The notes under the pieces: model-generated
Told to the model about the DNA's origin: nothing
Seen by the model: only the letters and a program-made list of their open reading frames with translations
Database searches by the model: none
Translations under genes and position numbers: made by a program
In this document: positions 51,719-60,268 of the stretch, in pieces
How the letters are laid out: every line of letters starts with the position of its first letter
Position numbering within the stretch: position 1 is the stretch's first letter
Assembly: GCA_029961745.1 (NCBI GenBank)
Contig: CP124680.1
Coordinates: 3,224,001 to 3,288,000, forward strand
Length of the DNA stretch: 64,000 nt
Reading direction: 5' to 3'
Source of the DNA: Nocardioides sp. L-11A
Lineage (GTDB): Bacteria; Actinomycetota; Actinomycetes; Propionibacteriales; Nocardioidaceae

Positions 51719-52978
51719 GTGACGACGACCTCGCCCGCTGCAGGCACCCGCCTGACCCGGCTGCTGCGCAGCAGCGCCGGCATCGCCATCGCGATGGCCG
51801 TGATGAACGTCGGCACCTACGGCTTCCAGATCGTCTCCGCGCGTCTGCTGGGCCCCGGCCAGTACGGCGCCCTCGCCGGCGTGATGGCACTGCTGATGGT
51901 CCTCTCGGTCCTCCAACTGGGCCTCCAGGCGACCTCCGCGCGGCGGATCGCCGCCGACCCGGAGCACGTGGCCGCGGTGGAGACCTCCGTCCTCCGCACC
52001 GCCTGGCGCACCGCGTTCGCGCTGGGCCTGGTCACGATCGTCGCGGCCCCGCTCGTGACCAGGCTGCTCCGGCTCGACGGCCTCCTGCCCGCCGTCCTGC
52101 TGGGGCTGAGCATCGTCCCGATCACCGTGATGGGCGCCCAGGCCGGGGTGCTGCAGGGCGAGCGCAGGTGGCTCCCCCTCAGCCTGGTCTACCTGGCGGT
52201 CGGCGTCCCCCGGGTCGCGCTCGGCCTGGCCTTCCTGCTGGTGTGGCGGTCCGAGACCAGCGCGATGCTGGCCGTCCTCATCGCGTCCTGGGTCCCCGTC
52301 GTCGTGGGCGCGTGGGCGCTGGGGCGGCACCCCCGCCCCACGAGCAGCGTGAGCGAGTCGGAGATCCGCCGCGACGTGCTGCGCGAGACGGCCGGAAGCT
52401 CGATCGCGCTCCTGGCCTTCTTCGCGCTGTCCAACCTCGACGTGGTGGTCGCCCGCGGTGTCCTCGACGGGCACGACGCCGGCCTGTACGCCGGTGGCCT
52501 GATCGTGACGAAGGCGGTGCTCTTCCTGCCGCAGTTCGCGGTCGTGGTCCTCTTCCCGTCCATGTCGACCGGCAGCGAGAGCCGCGCCGCCCTGGCCAAG
52601 GGCCTGGCGTTCCTGAGCGTCCTCGGGACCGCCTGCGTCGTTGCGACCTACCTGCTCTCCGGGCTCGCCCTCGTCTTCATCGGCGGAGCCGAGTACGCCG
52701 AGGTCGAGGACCGGCTGTGGATGTTCGCCGTCCTCGGCGCCCTCCTCGCCCTGTTGCAGATGCTGGTGTACGCCGGACTGGCCAGCCGTGGAGCCGCGAC
52801 CAAGTACCTCGTCGGCATCGGCGTCGTCGCCCTCGTCATCGGCGGCTCGCAGGCCGACGGCGTCACCGGCCTCGCCACCACCGTGGGCATCGTGGACCTC
52901 GCGGTGCTGCTCGTGCTGGTCGCGCTGCAGGTGTTCCGGCACCGCCGCGACGACGAGCTCGCGCCCGCTGACCAGTAG
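51719..52978 (+). CDS. oligosaccharide flippase family protein (Wzx/MOP-like)
   Basis: A 419-residue protein with about twelve hydrophobic helices. The start (LRSSAGIAIAMAVMNVGTYGFQIVSARLLGPGQYGALAGVMALLMVL) and the middle (SSIALLAFFALSNLDVVVARGVLDGHDAGLYAGGLIVTKAVLFLPQF) are characteristic of polysaccharide-biosynthesis flippases of the MOP superfamily. It would move a lipid-linked glycan across the membrane for the adjacent cluster. It is divergent from the AftD-like gene; TAGCCT (51707-51712) lies six bases before the GTG (leaderless pattern). Confidence 0.9.
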   Translation: MTTTSPAAGTRLTRLLRSSAGIAIAMAVMNVGTYGFQIVSARLLGPGQYGALAGVMALLMVLSVLQLGLQATSARRIAADPEHVAAVETSVLRTAWRTAFALGLVTIVAAPLVTRLLRLDGLLPAVLLGLSIVPITVMGAQAGVLQGERRWLPLSLVYLAVGVPRVALGLAFLLVWRSETSAMLAVLIASWVPVVVGAWALGRHPRPTSSVSESEIRRDVLRETAGSSIALLAFFALSNLDVVVARGVLDGHDAGLYAGGLIVTKAVLFLPQFAVVVLFPSMSTGSESRAALAKGLAFLSVLGTACVVATYLLSGLALVFIGGAEYAEVEDRLWMFAVLGALLALLQMLVYAGLASRGAATKYLVGIGVVALVIGGSQADGVTGLATTVGIVDLAVLLVLVALQVFRHRRDDELAPADQ

Positions 52979-53173
52979 CCGGTCACCCGTCGGTCATCGC
53001 GGGAAGCGAGGGCGACGGAGCGTAGCGAGCGAGGAACGAGCGACCGGAGCGGAGGAGCCGAGCCTTTCCGCGAGCCGACCGCCTTGCCGCCACGCGAACG
53101 CAGCCATCCACCGGACTCGACCGCGGCGCGGCAGCGTGGCGCGACGAAGGAGCGACACGCTCGCGCCATCCAA
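52979..53173. other. 195-base intergenic region with GAGCG-type repeats
   Basis: No gene is seen. Between 53007 and 53062 the pentamer GAGCG or CGAGC occurs about six times in an irregular purine-rich run (GCGTAGCGAGCGAGGAACG and similar). Near the polA end, GGCGCGA (53138-53144) and TCGCGCC (53161-53167) can pair over a 16-base loop and may terminate polA. The rest is unremarkable. Confidence 0.5.
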
Positions 53174-55870
53174 CTAATGCGCGGCCTCGTGCCAGGACCG
53201 ACCGGTGCCGACCGAGACGTCGAGCGGGACGGTGAGGTCGGCGGCGCCGGCCATCTGCTCGCGGACCAGGGCCTCGAGTGCCCCGCTCTCGCCGTCGGCG
53301 ACCTCGAACACGAGCTCGTCGTGGACCTGGAGCAGCATCCGCGAGCGCAGACCGGAACCGCGCAGCGCGGCGTCGGTGCGGAGCATGGCGACCTTGATCA
53401 GATCGGCCGCCGAGCCCTGGATGGGCGCGTTGAGCGCCATCCGCTCGGCACCCTCGCGGCGCATCCGGTTGTCGCTGGTCAGGTCGGGCAGGTAGCGGCG
53501 CCGGCCCATGATGGTCTCGGTGAAGCCGGTGCGCCGGGCCTCGTCGACGACGCCGGTGAGGTAGTCGCGGATGCCGCCGAAGGTGTCGAAGTACTCCTCC
53601 ATCAGTCCGCTGGCCTCGCGCGGCTCGATGCCGAGCTGCTGGGAGAGACCGAAGGCCGACAGGCCGTAGGCGAGGCCGTAGTTCATCGCCTTGATCTTGG
53701 CCCGCATCTCCTGGGTGACGGCGTCGGGCGCGACGTCGAAGACCCGCGAGGCGGTCTCGGCGTGGAAGTCACGACCGGAGCGGAACGCCTCGATGAGAGC
53801 CTCGTCCTCGGACAAGTGGGCCATGATCCGCATCTCGATCTGGCTGTAGTCGGCGGTCATCAGCGAGTCGTAGCCGGGTCCGACCACGAAGCTCTCCCGG
53901 ATCCGGCGGCCCTCCTCGGTGCGGACCGGGATGTTCTGCAGGTTGGGCTCGGTGCTCGACAGCCGCCCGGTGGCCGCGATGGTCTGGTGGAAGGTGGTGT
54001 GGATGCGGCCGTCGGGCTGGACCGTCTTGAGCAGGCCCTCGATCGTCTGCCGCAGCCGGATCACCTCGCGGTGGCGCAGCAGGTGCAGCAGGAAGGGATG
54101 GGGATTGCTGGCGGCCAGCTTCTGCAGCGCGTCGGCGTCGGTGGTGTAGCCGGTCTTGGTGCGCTTGGTCTTCGGCATGCCGAGCTCGTCGAAGAGCACC
54201 ACCTGCAGCTGCTTGGGCGAGCCGAGGTTGATCTCCTTGCCGATCACCGCGTAGGCCTCCACGGCCTCCTTGCGCACCTCCTCGCCGAAGTGCGCCTCGA
54301 GCCCCTCCAGGTGCTCGATGTCGACCGCGATGCCGGTCTGCTCCATGGCCGCCAGCACGCCGACGAGCGGCATCTCGACCTCGGTCAGCAGACTGCGGCC
54401 ACCCGCCTTCTCGACCTCGTCGGTCAGCTCGGCGGACAGGTCGAGCGCGGCCCGGGCCTGGACCATCGCGGCCTTGGCCAGGTTGGCGTCCTCGTCGAAG
54501 AGCATCCCCTGGTCGTCGTCCTCGGCGACCGCGAGCTCGCGGTGGAGGTAGCGCAGGGAGAGGTCGGCGAGGTCGTAGGAGCGCTGGTCGGGGGCGACGA
54601 GGTACGCCGCGAGCGCGGTGTCCTCCACGACGCCCGCCAGGCTCCAGCCCTGGGCACCGAGCGCGACCAGGGGCCCCTTGGCGTCGTGGAGCACCTTCGG
54701 GCGTGTCTCGTCGGCCAGCCAGGCGGCCACCGCGGCGTCGTCGGCGGGGCTCATCGCCTCGACGTCGACGTACGCCGCCCGGCCGTCGGCCAGCGCGAGC
54801 GCGAGCCCGGCGACCCGGCCGGTGCCGCTGCCCCAGGATCCGCGCACGGAGAGGCCGACGGTCGTGCTGCCGATCTCGTCGAGCCAGGCCGCGACGGCAT
54901 CGGGCGCGAGCGTGGTGCCGTCGACCTCGACGCCCGCCTCGACCGGGGTGTCCTCACCGGGCGCCACGACGTCCAGGATGCGGGTGCGCAGCTCGCCGCG
55001 GAACTCCAGCTCGTCGAGCAGCTCGAGGGCCGAGGAGCGGTCCCACTCCCCCAGCACCAGGTCGTCGATCGCGAGGCCGAGGTCGAGGTCGCGCACCAGC
55101 GCGTTGAGCCGGCGGTTGCGGATCACGTCGCCGAGGTGCTCGCGGAAGGCCTCGCCCTTCTTGCCGGTGATCTTGTCGGCCTGGGCGATCACGTTGTCGA
55201 GGCCGTCGTAGGTGTTGATCCACTTCGCGGCGAACCCGGCGCCGACCCCGGGCACGCCCGGCAGGTTGTCGGACTGCTCGCCGACGATCGCCGCGAGCTC
55301 GGGGTAGCGGTGCGGCGGGACGCCGTACTTGTCCTCCACGAAGGCGGGTGTCATCCGGGACAGGTCGGACACGCCACGCATCGGGTAGAGCACCGTCGAG
55401 CGCTCGGTCACCAGTTGGATGGAGTCGCGGTCGCCGGTGAGGATGAGCACCTCGAGACCGCTCGTCTCGTCGGCGAGGGCCTGCGTGACCAGCGTGGCGA
55501 TGATGTCGTCGGCCTCGTAGCCGGGGTGCTTGATGTAGCGGATCGAGAAGCTGTCGAGCATCCGCTCGATCAGGGGGAGCTGGCTGCTGAACTCGCCCGG
55601 CGTCTTGTTGCGCTTGGCCTTGTACTCGGCGTACTCCTCGGTGCGGAAGGTCTGCCGCGACACGTCGAAGGCGACCGCCACATGGGTCGGCTGCTCGTCG
55701 CGCAGCACGTTGACCAGCATCGAGGTGAAGCCGTAGACGGCGTTGGTGTTCTGCCCGGTCGCGGTCGAGAAGTTCTCGACCGGGAGGGCGAAGAAGGCGC
55801 GGTAGGCGAGTGAGTGGCCGTCGAGGAGCAGGAGTCGCGGGCGGGTCGTCTCCGTCATGGGCTGGGGCAC
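53174..55870 (-). CDS. polA: DNA polymerase I
   Basis: A protein of about 898 residues. The 5'-3' exonuclease domain (LLLLDGHSLAYRAFFAL ... YEADDIIATL ... ILTGDRDSIQLV, residues 1-300) and the polymerase domain (TADYSQIEMRIMAHLS, RAKIKAMNYGLAYGLSAFGLSQQL, LQVHDELVFEV) are intact. The middle 3'-5' exonuclease domain lacks its acidic residues: the ExoI region reads VGLSVRGSWGSG and the ExoII region VLHDAKGPL. Proofreading is therefore absent, as in mycobacterial PolA. TAGAGT (55877-55882) is six bases before the GTG at 55870, favouring it over the ATG at 55858. Confidence 0.97.
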   Translation of the reverse strand: MPQPMTETTRPRLLLLDGHSLAYRAFFALPVENFSTATGQNTNAVYGFTSMLVNVLRDEQPTHVAVAFDVSRQTFRTEEYAEYKAKRNKTPGEFSSQLPLIERMLDSFSIRYIKHPGYEADDIIATLVTQALADETSGLEVLILTGDRDSIQLVTERSTVLYPMRGVSDLSRMTPAFVEDKYGVPPHRYPELAAIVGEQSDNLPGVPGVGAGFAAKWINTYDGLDNVIAQADKITGKKGEAFREHLGDVIRNRRLNALVRDLDLGLAIDDLVLGEWDRSSALELLDELEFRGELRTRILDVVAPGEDTPVEAGVEVDGTTLAPDAVAAWLDEIGSTTVGLSVRGSWGSGTGRVAGLALALADGRAAYVDVEAMSPADDAAVAAWLADETRPKVLHDAKGPLVALGAQGWSLAGVVEDTALAAYLVAPDQRSYDLADLSLRYLHRELAVAEDDDQGMLFDEDANLAKAAMVQARAALDLSAELTDEVEKAGGRSLLTEVEMPLVGVLAAMEQTGIAVDIEHLEGLEAHFGEEVRKEAVEAYAVIGKEINLGSPKQLQVVLFDELGMPKTKRTKTGYTTDADALQKLAASNPHPFLLHLLRHREVIRLRQTIEGLLKTVQPDGRIHTTFHQTIAATGRLSSTEPNLQNIPVRTEEGRRIRESFVVGPGYDSLMTADYSQIEMRIMAHLSEDEALIEAFRSGRDFHAETASRVFDVAPDAVTQEMRAKIKAMNYGLAYGLSAFGLSQQLGIEPREASGLMEEYFDTFGGIRDYLTGVVDEARRTGFTETIMGRRRYLPDLTSDNRMRREGAERMALNAPIQGSAADLIKVAMLRTDAALRGSGLRSRMLLQVHDELVFEVADGESGALEALVREQMAGAADLTVPLDVSVGTGRSWHEAAH

Positions 55871-55911
55871 CCGGCGACTCTACCGATGACCGCCGACTAA
55901 CCTTCAGACCC

Positions 55912-56334
55912 ATGACGACCATCGACGAGATCGCCGACTTCATGCGCTCCCACATGGGCGCGCTCAACGAGCGGATGGGCATCGAGCTGGTCGAGGTCAC
56001 GCCCGACCGTGTGGTCGCCACGATGCCCGTCGAGGGCAACACCCAGCCCTACGGCCTGCTCCACGGCGGCGCGTCGGTGGTCCTCGCCGAGACCCTGGGC
56101 TCGGTCGCGGCGGCGATCCACGCCGGACCGGACCGGTTCGCCGTCGGCACCGACATCAACGCGACCCACCACCGCTCGGCGACCTCCGGCGTGGTCACCG
56201 GCGTCGCGACGCCGCTGCACCGCGGCCGGACCATGGCCAGCTTCGAGATCGTCGTCAGCGACGACGCCGGGCGCCGGGTGTGCACCTCCCGGATCACGTG
56301 CGCGCTCCTGGAGCGCGACCCCGCGAGGAAGTAG
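55912..56334 (+). CDS. hotdog-fold thioesterase (PaaI family)
   Basis: A 140-residue hotdog protein. The family signature is QPYGLLHGGASVVLAETLGSVAAAI (residues about 44-68), with HG as the active-site pair region, and FAVGTDINATHHRSATSGVVTG following. Such enzymes hydrolyse acyl- or aryl-CoA thioesters (phenylacetyl-, hydroxybenzoyl-CoA, 1,4-dihydroxy-2-naphthoyl-CoA); the true substrate is not clear. TAACCT lies eight bases before the ATG. It is divergent from polA with 41 bases between start codons and converges on the GNAT gene. Confidence 0.92.
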   Translation: MTTIDEIADFMRSHMGALNERMGIELVEVTPDRVVATMPVEGNTQPYGLLHGGASVVLAETLGSVAAAIHAGPDRFAVGTDINATHHRSATSGVVTGVATPLHRGRTMASFEIVVSDDAGRRVCTSRITCALLERDPARK

Positions 56335-56338
56335 CCCC

Positions 56339-56929
56339 TCAGGCCTGCTCGGGCTCCGGGAGCGCCAGCCGCTCGGTCCGGGCCCGGCGCAGCGAGCGCC
56401 GGGCGGCGAGCACCCGGTTGCGGCTGCCGTCGACACCCGCCTGCTGACGCTGCGGGGACACCCGGCTGCGCAGGAGCGCGGTCGGGGCGATCCGGTACAT
56501 CACGACCGGCGCCAGGCCGAGCCGCGCCATGAACCGGTTGGACTCGCGTGAGGAGTGCGGCACCGCGGTGACCACGTGCAGGATGCCGTTCTCCTCGGCG
56601 AACGCGGTCGCCGCCTCCACCAGGGCGTGGCCGACGCCGTGCCGGCGGCAGTGGTCGAAGACGCGCGGGTGCATCGACTGGACGCAGGGCTCGAGGTTGA
56701 GCGGGGAGAGCGTCGTGATCCTCAGGTAGACGGCACCGGCCACCTGGCCGTCGTACTCGACGACGACGAGGCGCTGCTCCGGCGACGCGGCGGCCCCCTT
56801 GATGACGAGCTCGAGATCGGCGACCTGCTCGGCGGGGTCGGCGCGACGCACGGCATCGCTCCACAGGTCGGCGAGGACGACGGCGTCGTCGCGGGTGGCG
56901 ACGCGCGTGATCAGCGAATAGCGACTCAT
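56339..56929 (-). CDS. GNAT family N-acetyltransferase
   Basis: A 196-residue acetyltransferase. The GNAT fold is seen in LITRVATRDDAVVLADLWSDAVRRAD, VVVEYDGQVAGAVYLRITTLSPLN, the acetyl-CoA loop HCRRHGVGHALVEAATAFAEENG, and HVVTAVPHSSRESNRFMARLGLAPVVMYRIA. A basic C-terminal tail of about 40 residues is extra to the domain. The substrate is unknown. A likely -10 (TAGTGT, 56994-56999) would give a leader of about 58 bases that contains a GGACCGC/GCGGTCC hairpin. Confidence 0.88.
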   Translation of the reverse strand: MSRYSLITRVATRDDAVVLADLWSDAVRRADPAEQVADLELVIKGAAASPEQRLVVVEYDGQVAGAVYLRITTLSPLNLEPCVQSMHPRVFDHCRRHGVGHALVEAATAFAEENGILHVVTAVPHSSRESNRFMARLGLAPVVMYRIAPTALLRSRVSPQRQQAGVDGSRNRVLAARRSLRRARTERLALPEPEQA

Positions 56930-57157
56930 CCGGCCCTGCCTTCTCCTCGACCCCCGCACGGGGACCGCACGGCGGCGGGCGGTCCGGACGCACACACTAC
57001 GCTCACCCGAACGCGCCCGACAGGGGGATGCCGGGATCTCCCCCGGGCACCCGCCCGGGCCACCGGACGGTGACGTCCAGGTCACGATCCTGGAACAACC
57101 CGGCACCCGGATCGCGGGGCCCTCGTCACCGGGTCCGATCGGGCCTACAGTGCCGAG

Positions 57158-57949
57158 ATGAAGATGTCGCGCACCATCGCCCTCACCCTGACGGCCCTCA
57201 CCGCCCTCGCGCTCGGGGCCTGCGGCTCCGACGACAGCGGCACCTCGGCGAGTGGCGCCGACCTCGTCAAGAAGGACACGCTCACGGTCTGCTCGGACGT
57301 GCCCTATCCCCCGTTCGAGGACTTCGACAAGTCCAGTGACAGCGGATTCAAGGGCTTCGACGTCGACATCGTCACCGAGATCGCGAAGCGACTCGACCTC
57401 GACCTGTCGATCAAGGACTCCTCGTTCGACGCCCTGCAGAGCGGTCAGGCCCTCAACGCGAAGCAGTGCGACCTCGCCGCGTCGGCGATGACCATCACCG
57501 ACGACCGGAAGAAGAACCTCGACTTCTCCGACGGCTACTACGACTCCCAGCAGTCCCTGCTGGTCCCGGCGGACAGCGACATCGCCACGATCGCCGACCT
57601 CGACGGGGTCAAGGTGGGCGTCCAGCAGGGCACCACCGGCAAGACCTACACCGAGGAGAACGCCACCGGCGCGGACATCGTCTCCTTCCCGAGTGACGCC
57701 GAGATGTTCCAGGCGATCAAGGCCGGCCAGGTCCAGGCATTGCTGCAGGATCTGCCGGTCAACCTCGACCACACCTCAGACGGCAGCTTCAAGGTCGTCG
57801 AGACCTACGAGACCGACGAGGAGTACGGCTTCGCCATCAAGAAGGGCAACAGCCAGCTGGTCGATGACGTGAACGGCGCGCTGGAGGAGATGCGCGGCGA
57901 CGGCACCTACGACACGATCTACGACACCTACTTCTCCACGGAGAACTGA
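57158..57949 (+). CDS. polar amino acid ABC transporter substrate-binding lipoprotein
   Basis: A 263-residue periplasmic-binding-protein type 3 lipoprotein. The signal peptide ends in a LGAC lipobox (Cys22). The binding domain has [68 protein letters not shown] and [16 protein letters not shown], typical of glutamine/arginine/cystine binders. TACAGT (57146-57151) is six bases before the ATG. It heads a transporter operon with a permease and ATPase downstream. Confidence 0.94.
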   Translation: MKMSRTIALTLTALTALALGACGSDDSGTSASGADLVKKDTLTVCSDVPYPPFEDFDKSSDSGFKGFDVDIVTEIAKRLDLDLSIKDSSFDALQSGQALNAKQCDLAASAMTITDDRKKNLDFSDGYYDSQQSLLVPADSDIATIADLDGVKVGVQQGTTGKTYTEENATGADIVSFPSDAEMFQAIKAGQVQALLQDLPVNLDHTSDGSFKVVETYETDEEYGFAIKKGNSQLVDDVNGALEEMRGDGTYDTIYDTYFSTEN

Positions 57950-57991
57950 GCCGCCCGCGTCCGAGCACTCGAGAATCCGGGGGGATCGCTC

Positions 57992-58804
57992 GTGGGGGTG
58001 AATCGCAGGCAGCGCGCGCTGCTGGTCCAGGTCACGCTGTACGTCGTGCTGGCGGCCGCGGTGGCCGCGCTGGCCCTGGTCGCCGACTGGCCGGTCATCA
58101 AGGAGAACTTCTGGAACTCCGACGGCATCGACTGGGCCGACGGCAACTGGGGCGATCTGATCACCATCGGCATGGTGAACACGGTCAAATACACCGCGAT
58201 CGCGTTCGCGGGCGGACTCGCGCTCGGCCTGGTGCTGGCGCTGATGCGCCTGTCCCCGGTCGCGCCGTACCGCTGGCTCGCCACGGCGTACGTCGAGTTC
58301 TTCCGCGGTCTGCCGGCCCTGGTCGTGATGATCTTCATGTCGACCGGCCTGCCGATCGCCTTCGGCTGGACACCACCGGGCGGCACGGTCGGCGCCGGCC
58401 TGATCGGCCTGATCATGGTGGCCGGCGCCTACATGGCCGAGACCCTGCGCGCCGGCATCCAGGCGGTCCCGAAGGGCCAGACGGAGGCCGCGCGCTCGCT
58501 CGGCATGCGGCCGGGGGCCACCACGGTCAAGGTGGTGCTCCCCCAGGCGTTCCGGATCGTCATCCCGCCGTTGACCAACGAGTTCGTGCTGCTGATCAAG
58601 GACACCGCCCTGCTGTTCCTGCTGGGCGCCGCGGCCAGCGAGCGGGAGCTGACCTCGGTCGCGAAGGACTTCCTGACCTCCGGTCCGTCGGCGGGGACGG
58701 CTACCAGCCTGATCCAGGCCGCGCTGCTCTATCTCGTCATCACCTTGCCGCTCACCCAACTCGTCGCCTGGCTGGAGCGCCGCCAGAGGAAGGCCGTCCG
58801 ATGA
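57992..58804 (+). CDS. polar amino acid ABC transporter permease
   Basis: A 270-residue permease of the HisMQ/GlnP group. An N-terminal helix ([26 protein letters not shown]) and an extracytoplasmic segment precede the transport domain: [49 protein letters not shown] and the EAA loop [46 protein letters not shown] single permease probably works as a homodimer. The GTG start lies 42 bases after the binding-protein gene, and its stop overlaps the ATPase gene by four bases (ATGA). Confidence 0.93.
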   Translation: MGVNRRQRALLVQVTLYVVLAAAVAALALVADWPVIKENFWNSDGIDWADGNWGDLITIGMVNTVKYTAIAFAGGLALGLVLALMRLSPVAPYRWLATAYVEFFRGLPALVVMIFMSTGLPIAFGWTPPGGTVGAGLIGLIMVAGAYMAETLRAGIQAVPKGQTEAARSLGMRPGATTVKVVLPQAFRIVIPPLTNEFVLLIKDTALLFLLGAAASERELTSVAKDFLTSGPSAGTATSLIQAALLYLVITLPLTQLVAWLERRQRKAVR

Positions 58805-59535
58805 CCGCGTCCGCCATCGAGGTGCGTGGCCTGCACAAGCACTACGGCCACCACGAGGTCCTCAAGGGCATCGACTTCCATGTCGACGCCGGGCAGGTCG
58901 TCTGCGTGATCGGGCCCTCCGGGTCGGGCAAGTCGACGCTGCTGCGCTGCGTCAACCGGCTCGAGGAGCCGTCGGCCGGAGAGATCCTGATCGAGGGCGT
59001 CGACATCTGCGACCGCCGGATCGACCTCGACGAGGTGCGCTCCCGGATCGGGATGGTCTTCCAGCAGTTCAACCTCTTCCCGCACCTGTCGGTGCTGCGG
59101 AACCTCACCCTCGCCCAGCGCAGTGTGCGCGGCCGGGGTAGGGACGAGGCGGTCGAGGTCGCTCGACGGAACCTCGCGAAGGTCGGCCTCTCCGAGAAGG
59201 AGTCGGCCTACCCGGCGCATCTGTCCGGCGGCCAGCAGCAGCGGGTCGCGATCGCCCGGGCGCTGTCGATGGACCCCGACATGATGCTCTTCGACGAGCC
59301 CACCAGTGCCCTCGACCCGGAGCTGGTCGGCGACGTGCTCGCCGTCATGAAGGAGCTCGCCCAGGAGGGGATGACGATGATGGTCGTCACGCACGAGATG
59401 GGCTTCGCCCGCGAGGTCGGCGACCAGCTCGTCTTCATGGACGACGGCGTCGTGGTCGAGGAGGGCCGCCCGGCCGAGGTGCTCTCGCATCCTCAGCACG
59501 AGCGGACCCGCTCGTTCCTCTCGAAGGTGCTCTGA
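58801..59535 (+). CDS. polar amino acid ABC transporter ATP-binding protein (GlnQ-like)
   Basis: A 244-residue ABC ATPase. Walker A is GPSGSGKST (about residues 38-46), Q-loop [17 protein letters not shown], signature [15 protein letters not shown], Walker [20 protein letters not shown] and the switch histidine in [13 protein letters not shown]. It powers uptake through the preceding permease. It is the last gene of the three-gene operon and ends 13 bases from the end of the oppositely oriented livF, with no obvious hairpin between. Confidence 0.95.
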   Translation: MTASAIEVRGLHKHYGHHEVLKGIDFHVDAGQVVCVIGPSGSGKSTLLRCVNRLEEPSAGEILIEGVDICDRRIDLDEVRSRIGMVFQQFNLFPHLSVLRNLTLAQRSVRGRGRDEAVEVARRNLAKVGLSEKESAYPAHLSGGQQQRVAIARALSMDPDMMLFDEPTSALDPELVGDVLAVMKELAQEGMTMMVVTHEMGFAREVGDQLVFMDDGVVVEEGRPAEVLSHPQHERTRSFLSKVL

Positions 59536-59548
59536 CCCGAGGTCTGCC

Positions 59549-60268
59549 CTACACGTCGCCACCGAGATAGGCCGCCTTGACCGCCGGGTCGACCGCGAGG
59601 TCCGCACCCGTGCCGGACCGGACGATCTCGCCGGTCTCGAGGATGTGGGCGTCGTGCGACCGCTTGAGCGCCTGGGCTGCGTTCTGCTCGACGAGCAGCA
59701 CGGTGGTGCCCTGCTGGTTGATCTCCGTGATGATGGTGAAGATCTGCTGGATCAGCTTCGGCGCCAGGCCCATCGACGGCTCGTCGAGCAGCAACAGCCG
59801 CGGCCGGGCCATCAGCGCCCGCCCGATGGCGAGCATCTGCTGCTCACCGCCGGACATGGTGCCGGAGATCTGGTCGATCCGCTCCTCCAGCCGCGGGAAG
59901 AGGGTGAGCACCCGCTCCATGTCCTCCCGATAGGCCGCGGACTTGCGGTCGTTGCGGGTGAACGCGCCCATCTCCAGGTTCTCACGGACCGTCATCCCGA
60001 CGAAGCAGCGCCGTCCCTCCGGGGACTGCCCGATGCCGAGCTTGACCCGGTCGTACGGCGGGATGTCGTTGATGTCGCGTCCTTCGAACCGCACCGAGCC
60101 GGCCCGGACCTTGCGCAGACCCGAGATGGTCTTCAGCGTCGTCGTCTTCCCCGCGCCGTTGGCGCCGATCAGGGTCGTGACGGTCCCCTCGGGGACGCTG
60201 AAGCTGATGTCACGGATCGCCTCGATGTGCCCGTAGTTGACACAGAGGCCCTCGACCTCAAGAAGCAT
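59549..60268 (-). CDS. livF: branched-chain amino acid ABC transporter ATP-binding protein LivF
   Basis: A 239-residue ABC ATPase. Walker A GANGAGKTT, the LivF-type SPEGRRCFVGMTVRENLEMGAF, signature MSGGEQQMLAIGRALM and Walker B LLLLDEPSMGLAPKLIQQIF are present. LivF and LivG form the ATPase pair of the Liv (HAAT) system, which takes up leucine, isoleucine and valine or related substrates such as urea. Its start overlaps livG by 11 bases, and it is the last gene of the operon livK-livH-livM-livG-livF. Confidence 0.95.
   Translation of the reverse strand: MLLEVEGLCVNYGHIEAIRDISFSVPEGTVTTLIGANGAGKTTTLKTISGLRKVRAGSVRFEGRDINDIPPYDRVKLGIGQSPEGRRCFVGMTVRENLEMGAFTRNDRKSAAYREDMERVLTLFPRLEERIDQISGTMSGGEQQMLAIGRALMARPRLLLLDEPSMGLAPKLIQQIFTIITEINQQGTTVLLVEQNAAQALKRSHDAHILETGEIVRSGTGADLAVDPAVKAAYLGGDV

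Noticed and set aside
53084..55813. Open frame of about 900 codons on the + strand
   Set aside because: Antisense shadow of polA with low-complexity Val/Gly/Leu/Asp-rich translation and no recognisable motif.
57072..57087. GTGAC-N6-GTCAC dyad upstream of the amino-acid binding protein
   Set aside because: Arms of five bases in GC-rich DNA occur often by chance; it does not sit at a clear promoter position.
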